DNA of 64,000 nt from positions 4,215,072-4,279,071 of the forward strand of contig OY986965.1 in NCBI GenBank assembly GCA_963920575.1, given 5' to 3'. The position numbers were made by a program, and so were the translations under genes. Positions 49,851 through 62,871 of this stretch are shown in pieces (position 1 is the first letter of the stretch; every line of letters begins with the position of its first letter). The DNA comes from Narthecium ossifragum. Its lineage: Eukaryota; Streptophyta; Magnoliopsida; Dioscoreales; Nartheciaceae. The notes beneath the pieces were generated by a model, which ran no database searches, was not told the origin of the DNA, and worked only from the letters and a program-made list of their open reading frames with translations.

Positions 49851-50480
49851 GTGAACTCCTCGGGCTGGGCGAGGTCTCCTCGACTGGGCGACGATGACGA
49901 CGACCTCTCCCCTCTCGAGCTCTCTCCTCCTTTCTTTCTTCAATCTTTCATCCTTTTCTCTCTCAATTTTCCAGCCCCTCTTCTCTCCTCCTTTGCTATT
50001 TTGCCGGCCTCTCTTCTCTCCTTCTTTGCTATTTCGCCAGCCTTTTCTTCGTTCGCCCTCCTCTTCCTTTTATAGGTGTTTGGAGGTTTGTTGAGAGGCT
50101 GAGCATATCATGGGATCCTGGTGTTTGAGATTTGATTCTGTGTTGGGAGGTTGGGAGGTTGGGATGTTGGGATTTGGCATTTGTTGAGATACGGAGAGGT
50201 TAGGATTTCCTAACCATTTAGATTAGAGAGTTGGGATTTGGCATTTAAATTTCAAATGTCCATTTAAATTTGAAGATTTGAATGGTTTTGTTTAAATTTG
50301 AATGTCCCATTTAAATTTCAAGTTCATGTGTGAACTTGATTGAATTTTGAATATTTATTCAATTTTCAAGTATTTATCTTGAATTTGAATAATTATCCGG
50401 CTGTCGGACGTTTGTTCAAATTTTGAATGTCTTGTTCGAATTTTGAATTTCATGTGATATTTGGAGAATTTGCTGAAATA
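49851..50480. other. CT-rich then TTTGAAT-rich low-complexity DNA
   Basis: A CT-rich tract includes a duplicated TTTGCTATTT(T/C)GCC unit (about 49995 and 50029). AT-rich repeats of AATTTGAAT/TTTAAATTT type follow (50230-50450). No gene is seen. Confidence 0.5.
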
Positions 50481-51200
50481 TCCCCGGGCAAGCCGGTTGT
50501 AAATTACCAAAATACCATTTTTATCGGTCATATGTATTTTGGACCGAAATGCCCTCAGGGTAGAGAAAATACCTCTATTTTAGATTTTCACACCCCTGAA
50601 GATGTGAAATGACTAAAATGCCCCTTGGGGTTAAATGACCAAAATACCCTTTCGGTCTGGTTGTTTAGGCGCGACGCATGGCCGCGCGACGCATGCGTGT
50701 GTCATGGACACGTGCGCGCATTATGTAGCGCACGTATATTTTTGTCGAGATTTGGGCATATTTTAATTTGGACGCGATGCATGACGACGCTTCTATGTTG
50801 CACGTGTCATGGACACCTGCGCGCGCATTATGTGACGCGCATATTTTAGACTTGATGTATGCAAGTCATGTGCGCGCGCATGGCGCGCGCATCGCCCTAG
50901 CCGGGACTTAGATGAATTTGAGTTTAGGTATTTGTTTGGGTTTATTTTGAATTTTCGGATTTTTTTTCTTTATTTATTTCAGGGAATTTTCTATAATGCC
51001 CCTGATGTTGTGGAAAATTACCAAAACGCCCCTATATTTACACAGCTTATTTAGGATGCCGTCAAAGCTATGTGAGGGCTATTTTGGAGTGTAGTGGGAA
51101 ATTTAGACATGTATTTTGGTCTAAATTCCCAAAATACCCTTGGATGGGTAAAAATACCAAAACACCCTTATTCCTCTGGTTTGTATAGGATACCGTCAAA
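50480..51200. repeat. Degenerate ACCAAAATACCC-type repeat region
   Basis: The word (A/T)ACCAAAATACC(C/A) and close variants recur at irregular spacing. Inside it a tandem pair (about 50698-50742 and 50806-50849) shares TGTCATGGACAC and CGCGCATTATGT. It looks like retrotransposon untranslated sequence of an unidentified family. Confidence 0.55.
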
Positions 51201-51330
51201 ACTGGGAATATGTAGGGGATTTGGATGGACTCGACTGTGTATGAGCCAGTTTGGATTTGGTACATGCAGATTCAACCGGGGGAATTCTACAAATATTATT
51301 GACTTAGCCTTAGCTAAAATCGATGTCAAC

Positions 51331-52054
51331 AGCTGGTTCAGCATGGGCGGACTCTTCGGGTCGCTCATTGTTGTCATGTAAGCCCATGTTTTTTTCACCC
51401 ATATTTCAGGCTTATCTAATAAAAAAAGAAAAGTGAGAGTAGTTTTATGTATTCACGCGTAGTAAGAGTAACTATATATACCATTTTTTTATTGAAGACA
51501 TAAGCTCAAAGGCTGGGGAACATTAATTAGACAGCATAATCACCCACTGGGTCTAACCCACTGAAGGAGTGCCCAGTGACAATAGAAGCAATCTCACATG
51601 CATGCCTTGCAACAAAATCTACTCGTTGATTATCTTCACGAGGAATATAGAGGACCTGAAAATCTTTCGGACTACAAGCTAGGCACCAAATCTCTTGTAA
51701 CAAAGACAGCATACTACCCGTACATGGTGCTCTCCCTTGAATAAGACCAATCGCAGCTTGGGAATCACTCTCAACCAACAAGGATAAAGATCCCGGCAGA
51801 TAGACTTTTGTAATGCCAGCTTAATTGCTTCAAATTCGCCGTGAATCCAACTATTAATTTGATTTTTTGCTATATATGGTCCTGATCAAGAATCTGTAAT
51901 CAAGTAGAATGGAGAGTTGGAGACTGTCGTGTACTTTTATTTCTTCTGTTTGAAGTTTCCTCAGCTAAACTCTTTACTTTTCTGACTTTTTTAGACCTTA
52001 TATCTAACTAAAAGAATGGTTCCCGCTCATTGATGAAACTAGAAATTGGATTCC
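51331..52054 (-). repeat. Right inverted-repeat arm
   Basis: 724 bp, reverse-complementary to 30685-31245 joined to 45994-46157. It lacks the Tat insertion, so it shows the empty site. It carries the minus-strand LINE RNase H remnant (51781-51527: LLVESDSQAAIGLIQ, VLYIPREDNQRVDFVARHA) with tail at 51494-51484. Confidence 0.92.
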
Positions 52055-52975
52055 TTCTCATGCTTGTCATGCCTCAGGTTTATAACAATCGTCATACAAA
52101 ACTCAACAAAAGAAATTAAGAGACTAAAATCGGCTGGCATAATTAACTAAATCGGATCATATATAACATAAAAACTTAAAAATCTTAAGTAATTAACATA
52201 AGGAGAAGAAGAAATCCCATTCACTGTCCAATTCATGAGGTATATATAAAGTGTGCCAAAAGTTTAAAGTAACTCAACATGATAACAAATTAAACAATAG
52301 ACTGTGACCATCAAACTTAAACCACCAATATAGTGCTATATGCAATTCCTACAACCTTTGTATCCACTCACAACACTCATTAATTAAGATGGATTTGGCA
52401 TCCTTCCATCAAATTATAGCTTTTAAAATTCTATCTCCAGCAAGGCTATGTTACTTTTCTATATAGGTTCCTGGTACCCCCGTTTGGTACGGAAATAAAT
52501 TTCGGGAATAACCCTTAACCCGGGTTAAGAGGGAGAATATTCATGGAATATTCTCGAATCCACTACTTATTCCACCCCTTAACTCCAAACACCCTTTCCC
52601 TTATTCCAAGTAATCATTACAAAGTTATTCCCATTCTAATATTTTATTTAACCTTGATATTTTCAAGCATGGGCTTGCTAATATTTTGTTTTTTTTTAAA
52701 CTTTGTTGGGCCCAGCCCAATGTCGGCCCTCTTTAGGCTGCTAGTTTACAAAGCCTATATCAAAGACGAGCCTAACCACATCCTCTCTGTGCTTGGCTCC
52801 GTCGGGTCGACTCTCACTCCGGTCGACACCATTTTTAGTGGGCACACAGAGAAAGAGAGAGAGTGTGTGTCTTGAGAGGGAGGCTTTGGGTTTTACCGAT
52901 AAGAAGAGAAACCCTAGGGTTCGCAGGAACTTTCTTCATTGTTCGTCTTTCTCGTAGAGATTTCTAATCCGCACG
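52055..52975. other. Intergenic and OLA1 promoter/leader
   Basis: AT-rich DNA without genes up to about 52700. The OLA1 leader follows, with GAGAGAGAG (about 52852) and the telobox-like AAACCCTAGGGTT (about 52909). Confidence 0.5.
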
Positions 52976-55900
52976 ATGCCCCCGAAGGCGTCGAAGTCGA
53001 AGGAGCCGGCGGCCGAGCGGCCTATTCTTGGCCGTTTCTCGTCCCACCTCAAGATCGGAATTGTATGCCTCTCGGAACCCAATTAGATCCTAAGCTGAGA
53101 TTCTTTAAAAGATTTTGCTGCCTTTTCTTTAACGCATGTTTGGAAGAATCGGATATTGGTTTGATGGGAAAACGTGAGTGGGTTTTAAAGAATGGGAAAT
53201 TTGTTGTAGAAATGAGCCTTTACTGCTTCATTCTTGCATCCTTTTCTTGATTTTATGTAAGCTCTTAATTGAGTTATTTTAGATTTTTATTTGGATAGAT
53301 GTAGTGAGCATATGGATTCCACGATTTGTCCTGGAAATGATGCTTTGTTCTTGCAAATCTAATTGTTAGAATATTTTAACATCAATGGGTAGATGTCAAA
53401 ATCATGTAGAAATGCATTGGTTCAATGAACTAATTTTTTATGCACTATGTCGCATGAGGAGGAAACTAAGAATAACAGTAGCATTCTGTTCTTTAAAGAA
53501 ATTCATGGGATCGATTCATTGTCTTTGGGTTTCGTTTTAAGCTCGAAAGATGAGTTTGTGGCAAGAACTCACACCTGGCCTTTTTTCCGTCTTTTTTCCC
53601 TTGGCTCTTGTATTTGTGTTCTTTGCTCTCTATCTTAGGTTTTAGTAGGTGATTGGGTAAACATTAATATTTTTTGGATGGTTTATTCATCGAGCTTGCT
53701 GGAATATGTTGTCTTTGGTTTCTTAGGTTGGATTGCCAAATGTTGGCAAGTCGACTCTTTTCAACACACTTACAAAGTTGTCAATCCCTGCTGAGAATTT
53801 CCCCTTTTGCACAATAGAGCCCAACGAGGCGCGAGTTAATATACCTGATGAGCGGTTTGATTGGCTTTGCCAGTTGCACAAGCCAAAGAGTGAGGTATGG
53901 TTAAATTTTCTGGCCGTTGTTTTGCCGTTACTTTAGTACCTGATACATACTTTGCACAGAATGTTATTCAGTTTCTCAGATATTTTCTATCTATCTGAAG
54001 TGTGCTCTTTTTTACCTGCAACTATACCAAACACAAATCTAGATGACCTTGAGGCTTTCACATTTGCCACTTCTGTAATCAACACATTGCTATAACATTA
54101 AGTCAGTCATCTTGTAGAATTACATGTTACGCGGCAATTTGTAATTATATGATTTGCAGGTGTCAGCTTTCCTTGAGATACATGACATAGCAGGACTTGT
54201 ACGAGGGGCTCATGAAGGGCAGGGTTTGGGCAACAATTTTCTGTCTCACATTCGTGCAGTTGACGGAATTTTCCACGTACTAAGTGAGATGCTTTTGCTG
54301 CACATAAACAACTTAAGCGATTTATTTATTTTTAATTTAGAAAGTGGATTTAGGTAATAGATTGAGACTCATCCATAAAGTTGCTTCCATTTACCTAAGA
54401 TTTATCTTGGGCGAGTTTGGCAGATTTCTCTCTCTTTTCCTTGAGTATTTATCATGGCTCACAGAATTTTAGCATGATTTGACAGGAGCATTTGAAGATC
54501 CTGATATTATTCATGTTGATGACATCGTGGATCCTGTTAGAGATTTGGAGGTCATAACCGAAGAATTACGGCTTAAGGTAACTATTACCTGTGCTTTAGC
54601 CATGTGACTTGTGCGTGTGTGTTTAATTCCAACCCAAGGATTCAGTTTCAGAGGCATGCCATGTTGTTGATCAATCTCATGATATTGGAAGTTGAACTCT
54701 CTCTGCCAGTCTGACATTAGTCTATATACTGACCTATTATGGCTTGGTTGCTTTTTGTAGGATTTGGAATTCATGGAGAGGAAATTGGAGGATCTTGAAA
54801 AAAGCATGAAGAGGAGTAATGATAAGCAATTGAAAATTGAACATGAATGTTGTGAGAAGGTTGGAACTGCCCCCCACCCCCCCCCCCCCCCCCCCCCCCA
54901 ACACATATTTAATGGATGAATATTTCCTCCCAAACTTGTCTTTATGTTCTGAAGTGGTTTTCAATGTAGCTATTTCCTATATGATTCTTTTTGTCTTCGT
55001 ACCTAAACTTGGATTCAAAGCAGTCGATCCTATGTACAATGTAGTTAAGTAGTTAAGTGCTTGGCAATGATCGTCAAATGAGTCTATTTTTATCCCATGC
55101 TTGTGCTTCACTGAGGAACTTTTGATTTGTTTTCCTGTTCGTTGCAATTTCTTTGCAGACTCCAATTTTTGTGTAAACTTTTATGTGTTCAATCAACATC
55201 TTTTTTAGTTTTACGCAAGTTGGGAAATATATAGTAATTGGAAAGGTTCACAACCATGCTCATAGATCTCTACCCTGACAACTAGTATTGGTTATTTAAA
55301 CTTATTCTAATATTATTAGCTTTCATAATTGGCCGTCATAAAACCCTTCCATGTTCAAACCAGTTTCTTCTCACACTCTTCCTGTTCTATGTCTGAAGTG
55401 GTCCCTCTATTTCACTACAGTTAATCACCAGTGGGAGGGCCCTTCATGTCCTCTGTTTTGGATGTTAATGGTAGTTCTAAGTTTCCTTCATCTATGAAAC
55501 GAATGTGCGCTACTTTGATTCTATTTCTTCATCTACGAAAATGAATATGCTCTACTTTGATTCTATTTCTGACCCAGAGAAGGAATGAAATAATAAAATC
55601 GTCATTTGTTAGGCTATGAAAAAATTGATTATCAATTATGTCTTTTTTTATAAAGTGAAATTAAACCACCTTACACTTATTTAGAATTCTAGATTTCTAG
55701 GTTATGTCAAGAGCAAACAAATGACAGGCATGTATCACGCTGCAGGTTAAAGCATGGCTTACTGATGGGAAAGATGTTCGTCTAGGGGATTGGAAAGCTG
55801 CTGAAATTGAGATTTTCAATAGTTTCCAATTGCTTACCGCTAAACCTGTTGTATATCTGGTATGCCATTCATTCTGTTAATGCTTTTAATATTTGTTTAA

Positions 55901-58900
55901 CAGTTTGTCCAATGATGGTTTTAATTTCTTAAGTATTTAGTGGTTTCTAATTTGAAAGTCTTCACAGACTGGAAACAATAAAGACTTGCTTTTGGCTTTC
56001 TTTTTGCTGCATTAGTTGTCATTATTGTTTTACTATTAGTAGATGAGTTTCTTAACAATGGCGAGTGGTGGAGACGATTCATAAGAGCTAACCTTGATAG
56101 TTGAGATAGGTTTTGACTTTCATCTTAACAACTTATAGTCTTGTCTCTAATAGGTTACCATTCTGTATGCAGGTGAATATGAATGAGAAGGACTATCAGA
56201 GGAAGAAGAACAAGTTTCTGCCCAAAATACATGCTTGGTATGCTTTTGGCTCCGTATATTCTTCATAGTTTGAAATGCTTGCCTCTCTTCCATTCCTAGA
56301 TCCCTTCCCTGGTCTCCTTTGATTTCTTCTCGACCTCAAATTTGTGGAAAGCCAGCAGAGTTTTGTTAGAACATTATTTTGTTGACAATCAATATAATGT
56401 CCTGATATTTCTCTAGTTGCAATGGGTCCCCTTGATCAGTGTTAGTCCTGTCTGACTGTAACCTTTGAGCATCCTTTCTAAGGTTCATGAATTGAATATT
56501 TTGCTGGTATCTGACTTTACAATACTTTAGGGTGCAGGAACATGGTGGTGAGCCTATCATCCCTTTTAGCTGTGTCTTGGAGAAAAATCTTGCAGATATG
56601 CCCGAGGATGAAGCTGCTAAATACTGTGAGGAAAATAAATTACAGAGGCAAGTACCACATAATGTGATTACCGACTGATAAAACCCTTATCTGTACAAAT
56701 AGCCTGTTAAATATTCGGTACTATAGAAGAATCGTGATAGGATTAATCTAAAATGCATACACTAGTTCGTTCACATTTTGTTTTATTGTTGGTTTTGTAA
56801 CTTTTGTGCATTTTTGCTTCATTCTGGTTTGAGGATATAAATTTTTCTCTGAGTGAGATTACTTTCTAATTGCTATGCTTTGTATATTGGTCTAGATGTC
56901 TATTTTGTAATCATGCTGCTTTTATTGCTCCTCTGATATGCTTCTATGTTATTTCTTTCTTGTTTTTTCTGTTGGGCACTTTGGCTTGTTCTCTAAACAT
57001 ATACTATTGAGGGACTCCCTCTAAGCTTGGGTTGCCTATTTCTAATGGTTCATTTGCTTGCCACCTGGTTTTTTCGTTTTGAAGTCCTTTCTTTTTGTAA
57101 AGTCGGATTACCATAAACAAGCACCAATTTGGTAGAGGATCGGAGTCCACTTCGTGGTCATTTCTAACTTCTACTCCAGTGTTTAATGGTTCCCTCTGAG
57201 TGGGATGGATATTTTATTCAATTCAACTATGTTGTGCAGTGGAAGACGCCGCCTTAACTTGAACTGTTGTTACAACTTACAAAGGATTTTAATTTAGTTT
57301 TGGTGAGATTTGATCCTAGCTTTTGAATAATGACACTTGGTGATTGGTGAAGACGTAGAAAAAGCACCTCATTTGCTCATTATTTTTTTGCCTATTTTCC
57401 CTGAATAAGTATATTGTAGAGTCCAAGAATATGGCATCTTACATCAGACCATTGGACATGGAGAAAAGTACTTATGATCAGCACTCGTTTTCTACTTGTA
57501 CAGCATCTGTTTGCAGACTGCATTGTAGTATCATGGGCGACCTATGAAATGCTAGATAACTGATCTAGTAAACTTCTTGCTTATGTCCAGTGGCCAGTTA
57601 CTTCATGTTTAGTCTAATTTCCTTCCTGATGCTTGCATGCATGGTTATGTCCTAATTGCTACCAGTTGAAAACATGAAGTTACTAACTTCAAATTGAGAC
57701 CATCACCATACAATGTCATTGTGGCTGTCTGCTGAACTTACACGTGGCTTTAAAGCTTTTTTTATCTGTGTCTCAGTTTCACAACTGGAGCACTAGAATA
57801 GTATTAATGAACATACTCTTAGTTCATGTGAGGAGCAACAACTTACTTTAGCAATGGTCATTCACATTCATCCCATGCATGCTCATAATTCTAAAGCAGT
57901 TTAGATGAGGCCTTTTGCATCATGTTAAATACTTATTGGGCTTTACTTATCAACAGTGCCCTCCCAAAGATTATAAAGACCGGATTTGCTGCAATCAACC
58001 TCATATACTTCTTCACTGCTGGTCCAGATGAGGTAGGAATGTTGCTGTGTTAGGCACTTGACCATTATTTTGTCAATTTGTGATTTGTGTATGAAATAAG
58101 TTTCCTTTGTCTTGGTATTGAGACTTCTATTTCTTTCTTTTTACGAACAAGCATTTTCCTTAATCTGCAGTTGTCTGCCTGTCCTTAGTTGGCAGCTGAT
58201 ATATACCACTCACTTCTTCCAACCTGATTCTGAAAGGAGTGGACGAAGCAAAACTACCACTTACTTAACAAAAGCAAAAATCGGAAAAAGCTAACACGAC
58301 AAGGACGATGACCGTTAAAATAAACTCCCAGGGATTTTGTTGAATTTGACAATAACCAGAGTTTCCAGCGGCTATTGGGAAGCTTCTTGGGGCGTTTTAA
58401 TGTAATTGGCAATATAATGTAGCATTCTAACCATGTGCAAACCAACTAAATACTGTTTTAAAATAACCTCATACATAACTTGGTCTAAGATTCACCTACT
58501 GGCCCACTAGGAATCACCTTGATTTTGCTGTCACAGTTGGGATGCTATTAAAACAGTTTTTTGGTCGAAAGTTGCTAGCCCTTGTTTGTTTTGTCGTTTT
58601 TGATGAAAAACTTAAGAAGTCAGAAAAAAAATGTAATGTTGTGCTAATCTCATGAATTTGTGAAGTTGGATGTGTTCAATGATCTATTTGGCCTTCATGG
58701 ACCTATCAAGAACCATTCGGCAATGAAGAGACATCAGAAATGATTTCAAATTTAGGAGCGCTCTTGAGAGGTAAATTATAAGGCAGCGGTCTCCTCATTT
58801 CGGATGTTTTGGAGGTCAAACCTGGATTTTGCATGTCTTTTTAAGCATGTAGTATGAAACTCTATCTTGCTTATTGAGAGTAAATTCCAGATATTTATTA

Positions 58901-60786
58901 TACTGTTGTCAATTATAGTTACCTCCTAACAGCGGTTGTAACACAAATAGCAATTTTCTTTATCAACTCACTGTTTTCTGACATGATAAAACAATCTTCT
59001 TTAGGTAAAATGTTGGCAAATCAAAAGGCAAACCAAGGCTCCTCAAGCTGCGGGTGCCATTCACACTGATTTTGAAAGAGGCTTTATTTGCGCTGAGGTA
59101 CATCTACTATTATTTTCCTGCAAAGTTGGTGTTTTGGGCTGATTTTGGAGCACAATTATGCCTGCTTAAGGAGCAAAATTTTGACAGCATAGTATTACTA
59201 GTCTTTTATACCGCAGATCTGAGCATATAGTGGCAGAAAAACACATGAATATAAAGTTTGTGCATGTATTTAAATCTTCTGATTGATTTAAAGAGTTCTG
59301 ATTTATTGGTGCATATGTTGGCTAACTTCTCAGAATATATGGATACATGGTGAGAATGTGTGCCACAAATGGAAGGATATGTGGCCGAAGGCCCAAATCA
59401 TTTCGCCGCAATATCGACTGTGGGCATCCATATCTCACTTTGTTATATTTTCCTGTTGGTCAGAAACTGCAAAATGGACGACTAATAGGCTACTATCTTT
59501 GAAAACCTCTCCTATTCCAAATCCCAGCCTTCGGATCCTAATGTGCGAATCATGAAACATACATGTATTACATTTTACTGTGTATAGTAACTCAGTCCAA
59601 TTGCTCATGGATATTGTGGCATCTAATCAATGCTCAATATATGTTCAAGATGTATGAATTTTGATTTAAAGATGATTTAGGGGATGTAGATCATTCATCA
59701 GGTGGGGGTCCAATTTGAATATCCCATGGCTGGTATCGATCTGGAGAAATTTGGTGTCCACTCCTTCCGAAAGTAGAATAGAAGAGATATATCTCTTGTT
59801 GCCTGCTGAAAATTTTGATAAATACTTCTCATCAGAAGTGCTTGAAAATGCAAATCGATTCATACTAAAGCTTTTGTTTGCTATCTATGTGTAAATTTTC
59901 TGTTATTTCTTTTTGTAATTTTGGCACTGGATTAGAGAACGTTAAAAATTCTTCCTTGTTCACTTTTAAGTATTGGTACAGGTTGTTAACTCGGCATAAT
60001 CTAAGTCTTAGTTATGCTTTTGCTCGTTGATGCATGGAGTTGGAATCTGCTGCTGGTTTTTCCCACTTCAGTATTCCTTTGCTACTGAAATAGTTTGTTT
60101 CTTCAGTCTTCATTAGTTCATTATGCTTGAACTAAGATTAAAAACCTCAATCTTCTGAATGGAGCTAAAATTTTTGTGGTGACCTTGAGTACTTTGGGAA
60201 TCATCTGGTTCTGTTATCTAATATGTTAAATTTAAGCTTCACATTATCATTTATCGTCAATTTTTGTTTCTAAAACTATTATGGTTCTCAAGTCAGATTA
60301 ACTCAAATATCTTGATTCGTTTGCTAATTCCCTTTGTTGTGTCAAACTTGGACATGCAGCTTTCCCCTTTTAGAATTATTTTGAAGCACTGTTTCTGATC
60401 ATGCTTGGCTCCCTTGTATTGTCTAGTCGTAGTGATGGTTCTGTATTCCTTTGCATGCAGTTATATAATGTTAAATGGAGCTCATCATTTGTTTACTTGT
60501 TTAGGTCATGAAGTTTGAGGATCTAAAAGAACTAGGCAATGAAACAGCAGTCAAGGTATGCACTACAATAAAGCGAAGTTTACCATGGGCTCTTGCTTCT
60601 TGTTTTATTTGTTAACTTGATCACTCTTTCCTTCTCCTTCATTCAAATAAAGTAAATGGCACTTAATGCTTCTGCATTTTTCCATAGGCTGCTGGGAAGT
60701 ATCGACAGGAAGGAAAGACCTATGTTGTTCAAGATGGGGACATAATTTTCTTCAAATTTAATGTATCTGGGGGCGGAAAAAAGTGA
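52976..60786 (+). CDS. OLA1: Obg-like ATPase 1 (YchF family)
   Basis: Twelve exons give 394 aa, the family length: 52976-53062, 53727-53894, 54160-54283, 54486-54577, 54761-54859, 55746-55859, 56173-56237, 56531-56647, 57957-58032, 59005-59097, 60505-60555 and 60688-60786. P-loop VGLPNVGKS is at 30-38 and DIAG of G3 at 94-97. The G4 motif is NMNE (230-233), giving the YchF-type ATP preference. A coiled-coil insert ([14 protein letters not shown]) and a C-terminal TGS domain ([42 protein letters not shown]) follow. OLA1 is a cytosolic ribosome-associated ATPase involved in translation and stress responses. Intron 8 uses a GC donor; all others are GT-AG. The sequence looks intact. Confidence 0.97.
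54877..54899. repeat. Poly(C) tract
   Basis: 23 consecutive C residues just inside intron 5 of OLA1, 18 bases after the donor. Long C runs are rare in plants and prone to sequencing error. Confidence 0.9.
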
Positions 60787-61249
60787 GCCTGTCTTTTGGA
60801 GGGGACTCCTTGCCGAGAGGATTGTATGGTCAATGCTTTGCTTATTGTGTCTTCATATGGGCTTTTCCTTGAGTTCTCCGTAGTTCGGTTATATTTTTAC
60901 TTGGTTGATTACAGTTAAATGCACCCTGTTAAGCCATCATCTAATTGTACGAATAGAAACATGAAAGCGGACCTTTTTTTTTTGGTCTGAGGCCATTTGG
61001 CACCATATTTTTGTATGCGATTATCGAAATAATAGTGGTCCAAGATTTGTCATAATGTCGATGATTGAGATCCCACTAACTCGATGTAGAGCTTTTCTGT
61101 GGTTTCATTTGTTGTCAAAATTCTGGAGTAGAACAAGAAACCTATACTAGAAATTACTTGCGCTGCATTTTTTTCGTTGAGCTCATTTTCTGGTGCCATA
61201 TTGAGCACCTCAAAGTTTCAGTTTTCAATGCCAATGTTTCTGACATATG
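60787..61249. other. OLA1 3' UTR and flank
   Basis: T-rich 3' untranslated and downstream DNA. No further gene is seen. Confidence 0.55.
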
Positions 61250-61919
61250 GGTGAAAACTCTGGTGGGGTATGGATGTTATGGAAGGATAGGAATGATGTC
61301 ATCTAGAGAGGTGGGGCTGTCTCCGCTGAGTCTATTGTGTGGCGAGTACGCAGACTGGAGGGGGAGTTCTGGCGTGGGAAGGGTTGGTCTCGCGATCCTG
61401 GATATGTACAACATCAAAGAGGAGATCATGGCTGTGTGGTGGTCCAAAATGATGGATCCTGGTTGCCTGGAAGTATTGAAGCCGGTATTGGAGTTGTCTG
61501 TTGGAGTGGAGGTGGGACACCGGATTGGACATTCATGCAGAGAGGTTTAGCCAGATGCAATGACGTGGCAGAGCTATTGGCGATTTGGTGGGGGCTGGAA
61601 GCCTGGAACTAGTAGTGGCGAAAGACATCAGTAAGGTGTTGGTTGAATCGGACTCGAGGAATGCAGTCAACTTCCTTAACGGCAGAGGGGTATGAGCTGT
61701 AGAACTGAAGCCGATTCTTAGGAGAATATGGAGTTTTAAGTGCGAGTTTAGGTGTTATTTTTATGCATATTCCCCGTGCCTCCAAGGATGTTGCGGATGA
61801 TCTTGCCCACCGGGCTCGAATGGGAGCTGCTGGGGAGGTTGTTGCTTGATGTAATGTAGTGGTGTAGGTGTTGGATGTAATGCCCAACCAGTTTGGCTCA
61901 ACTAAGCAAAAAAAAAAAA
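61250..61919 (+). mobile_element. LINE 3' fragment (RNase H and tail)
   Basis: The plus strand shows a broken RNase H: MQRGLARCNDVAELLAIWWGLEAW (split), then VLVESDSRNAVNFLNGRG. The 3' end is TTTGGCTCAACTAAGC followed by A12 at 61908-61919. Stops and frameshifts are frequent. Confidence 0.8.
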
Positions 61920-62189
61920 TATCTGATTGGAATTTGAGGATGAGTTTTGTGGATGAGTCTGGGGGGCATGAGATTTTGTAGTGAGCTTTTTCTGCATGAT
62001 TCGGGTTCCACTTTCATGAGCTTAAAAAGTTTCTCACTCCCAGGTTTTCAGCCAGGCATTGCAATAATAACATGTTCCAGGTGTAAAGCTTTGTAATCCG
62101 ATAGAAATAGATGTATGTTATCTTACCATAGCTTGTATGTAGTTTGTACGCATTGATAAAGATGAGACCGTCCTGTGGTCCGAAAGCAG

Positions 62190-62600
62190 TTCTCACCAAT
62201 TTGGCTCCATCCGTCTCGGAGAGCTCCAAGCCATTTATGCCGCCGGCGCTAGCGTGGTGCAACAAGGCTTCAAGTAGGTATTCGTCGAAAATGATTCCTT
62301 ACATGCAGTTCATATAATAGAAGGGATAGTGCCACTACCAGGAGATTGCAGGGGTGTAGAACAAGATGTACAGTAGATGTGCCGTTACCTCACAGAGTTC
62401 CGAGTCTCTTATATTCCACGAGAAGAGAAAGAGAACTCACGTGTGGATTGGTTAGCTCGTGAAGCGCTAGGCATTCATTCCGTTTTCGATGACACAGGGG
62501 AGGTTAGGGGCATGTCCCCAATACTCCAGGGTGTTTTTTTATCTCAATCTTTAACAGGGTTGCTTAGCCCTCAGGCTCAATTAATAATAATAATAATAAG
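62190..62600 (+). mobile_element. LINE 3' fragment with (TAA)n tail
   Basis: The plus strand reads RLGELQAIYAAGASVVQQG, VFVENDSLHAVHII and FRVSYIPREEKENSRVDWLAREA (split by stops). It ends in TTGCTTAGCCCTCAGGCTCAA followed by (TAA)n to about 62599, the classic plant LINE end. Confidence 0.85.
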
Positions 62601-62871
62601 CTTGTATGGAAGCAAGTCATTCAACTGCATCCTTATATTATATGATCTCTTCATTTGAACTTATAAGATTCATGTTGATGAACACTCATGATCAAGGTAG
62701 CAGAAACATGACATTATAAATTGTTGTCTGGATTCATAACTTACATTACAAAGTAGCAGAAACATAAACTAGTCTTGATGCCCAAGTGGGTGGTATGAAA
62801 GAAGAGTTATGGAGAGGGACTTCAGAATGCTAGATTACAGAATAGCTATGCAGATAGACATCCAATACATT

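Noticed and set aside
54877..54899. Poly(C) as a biological signal
   Set aside because: Intronic and not conserved in an obvious way; may be a slippage or assembly feature.
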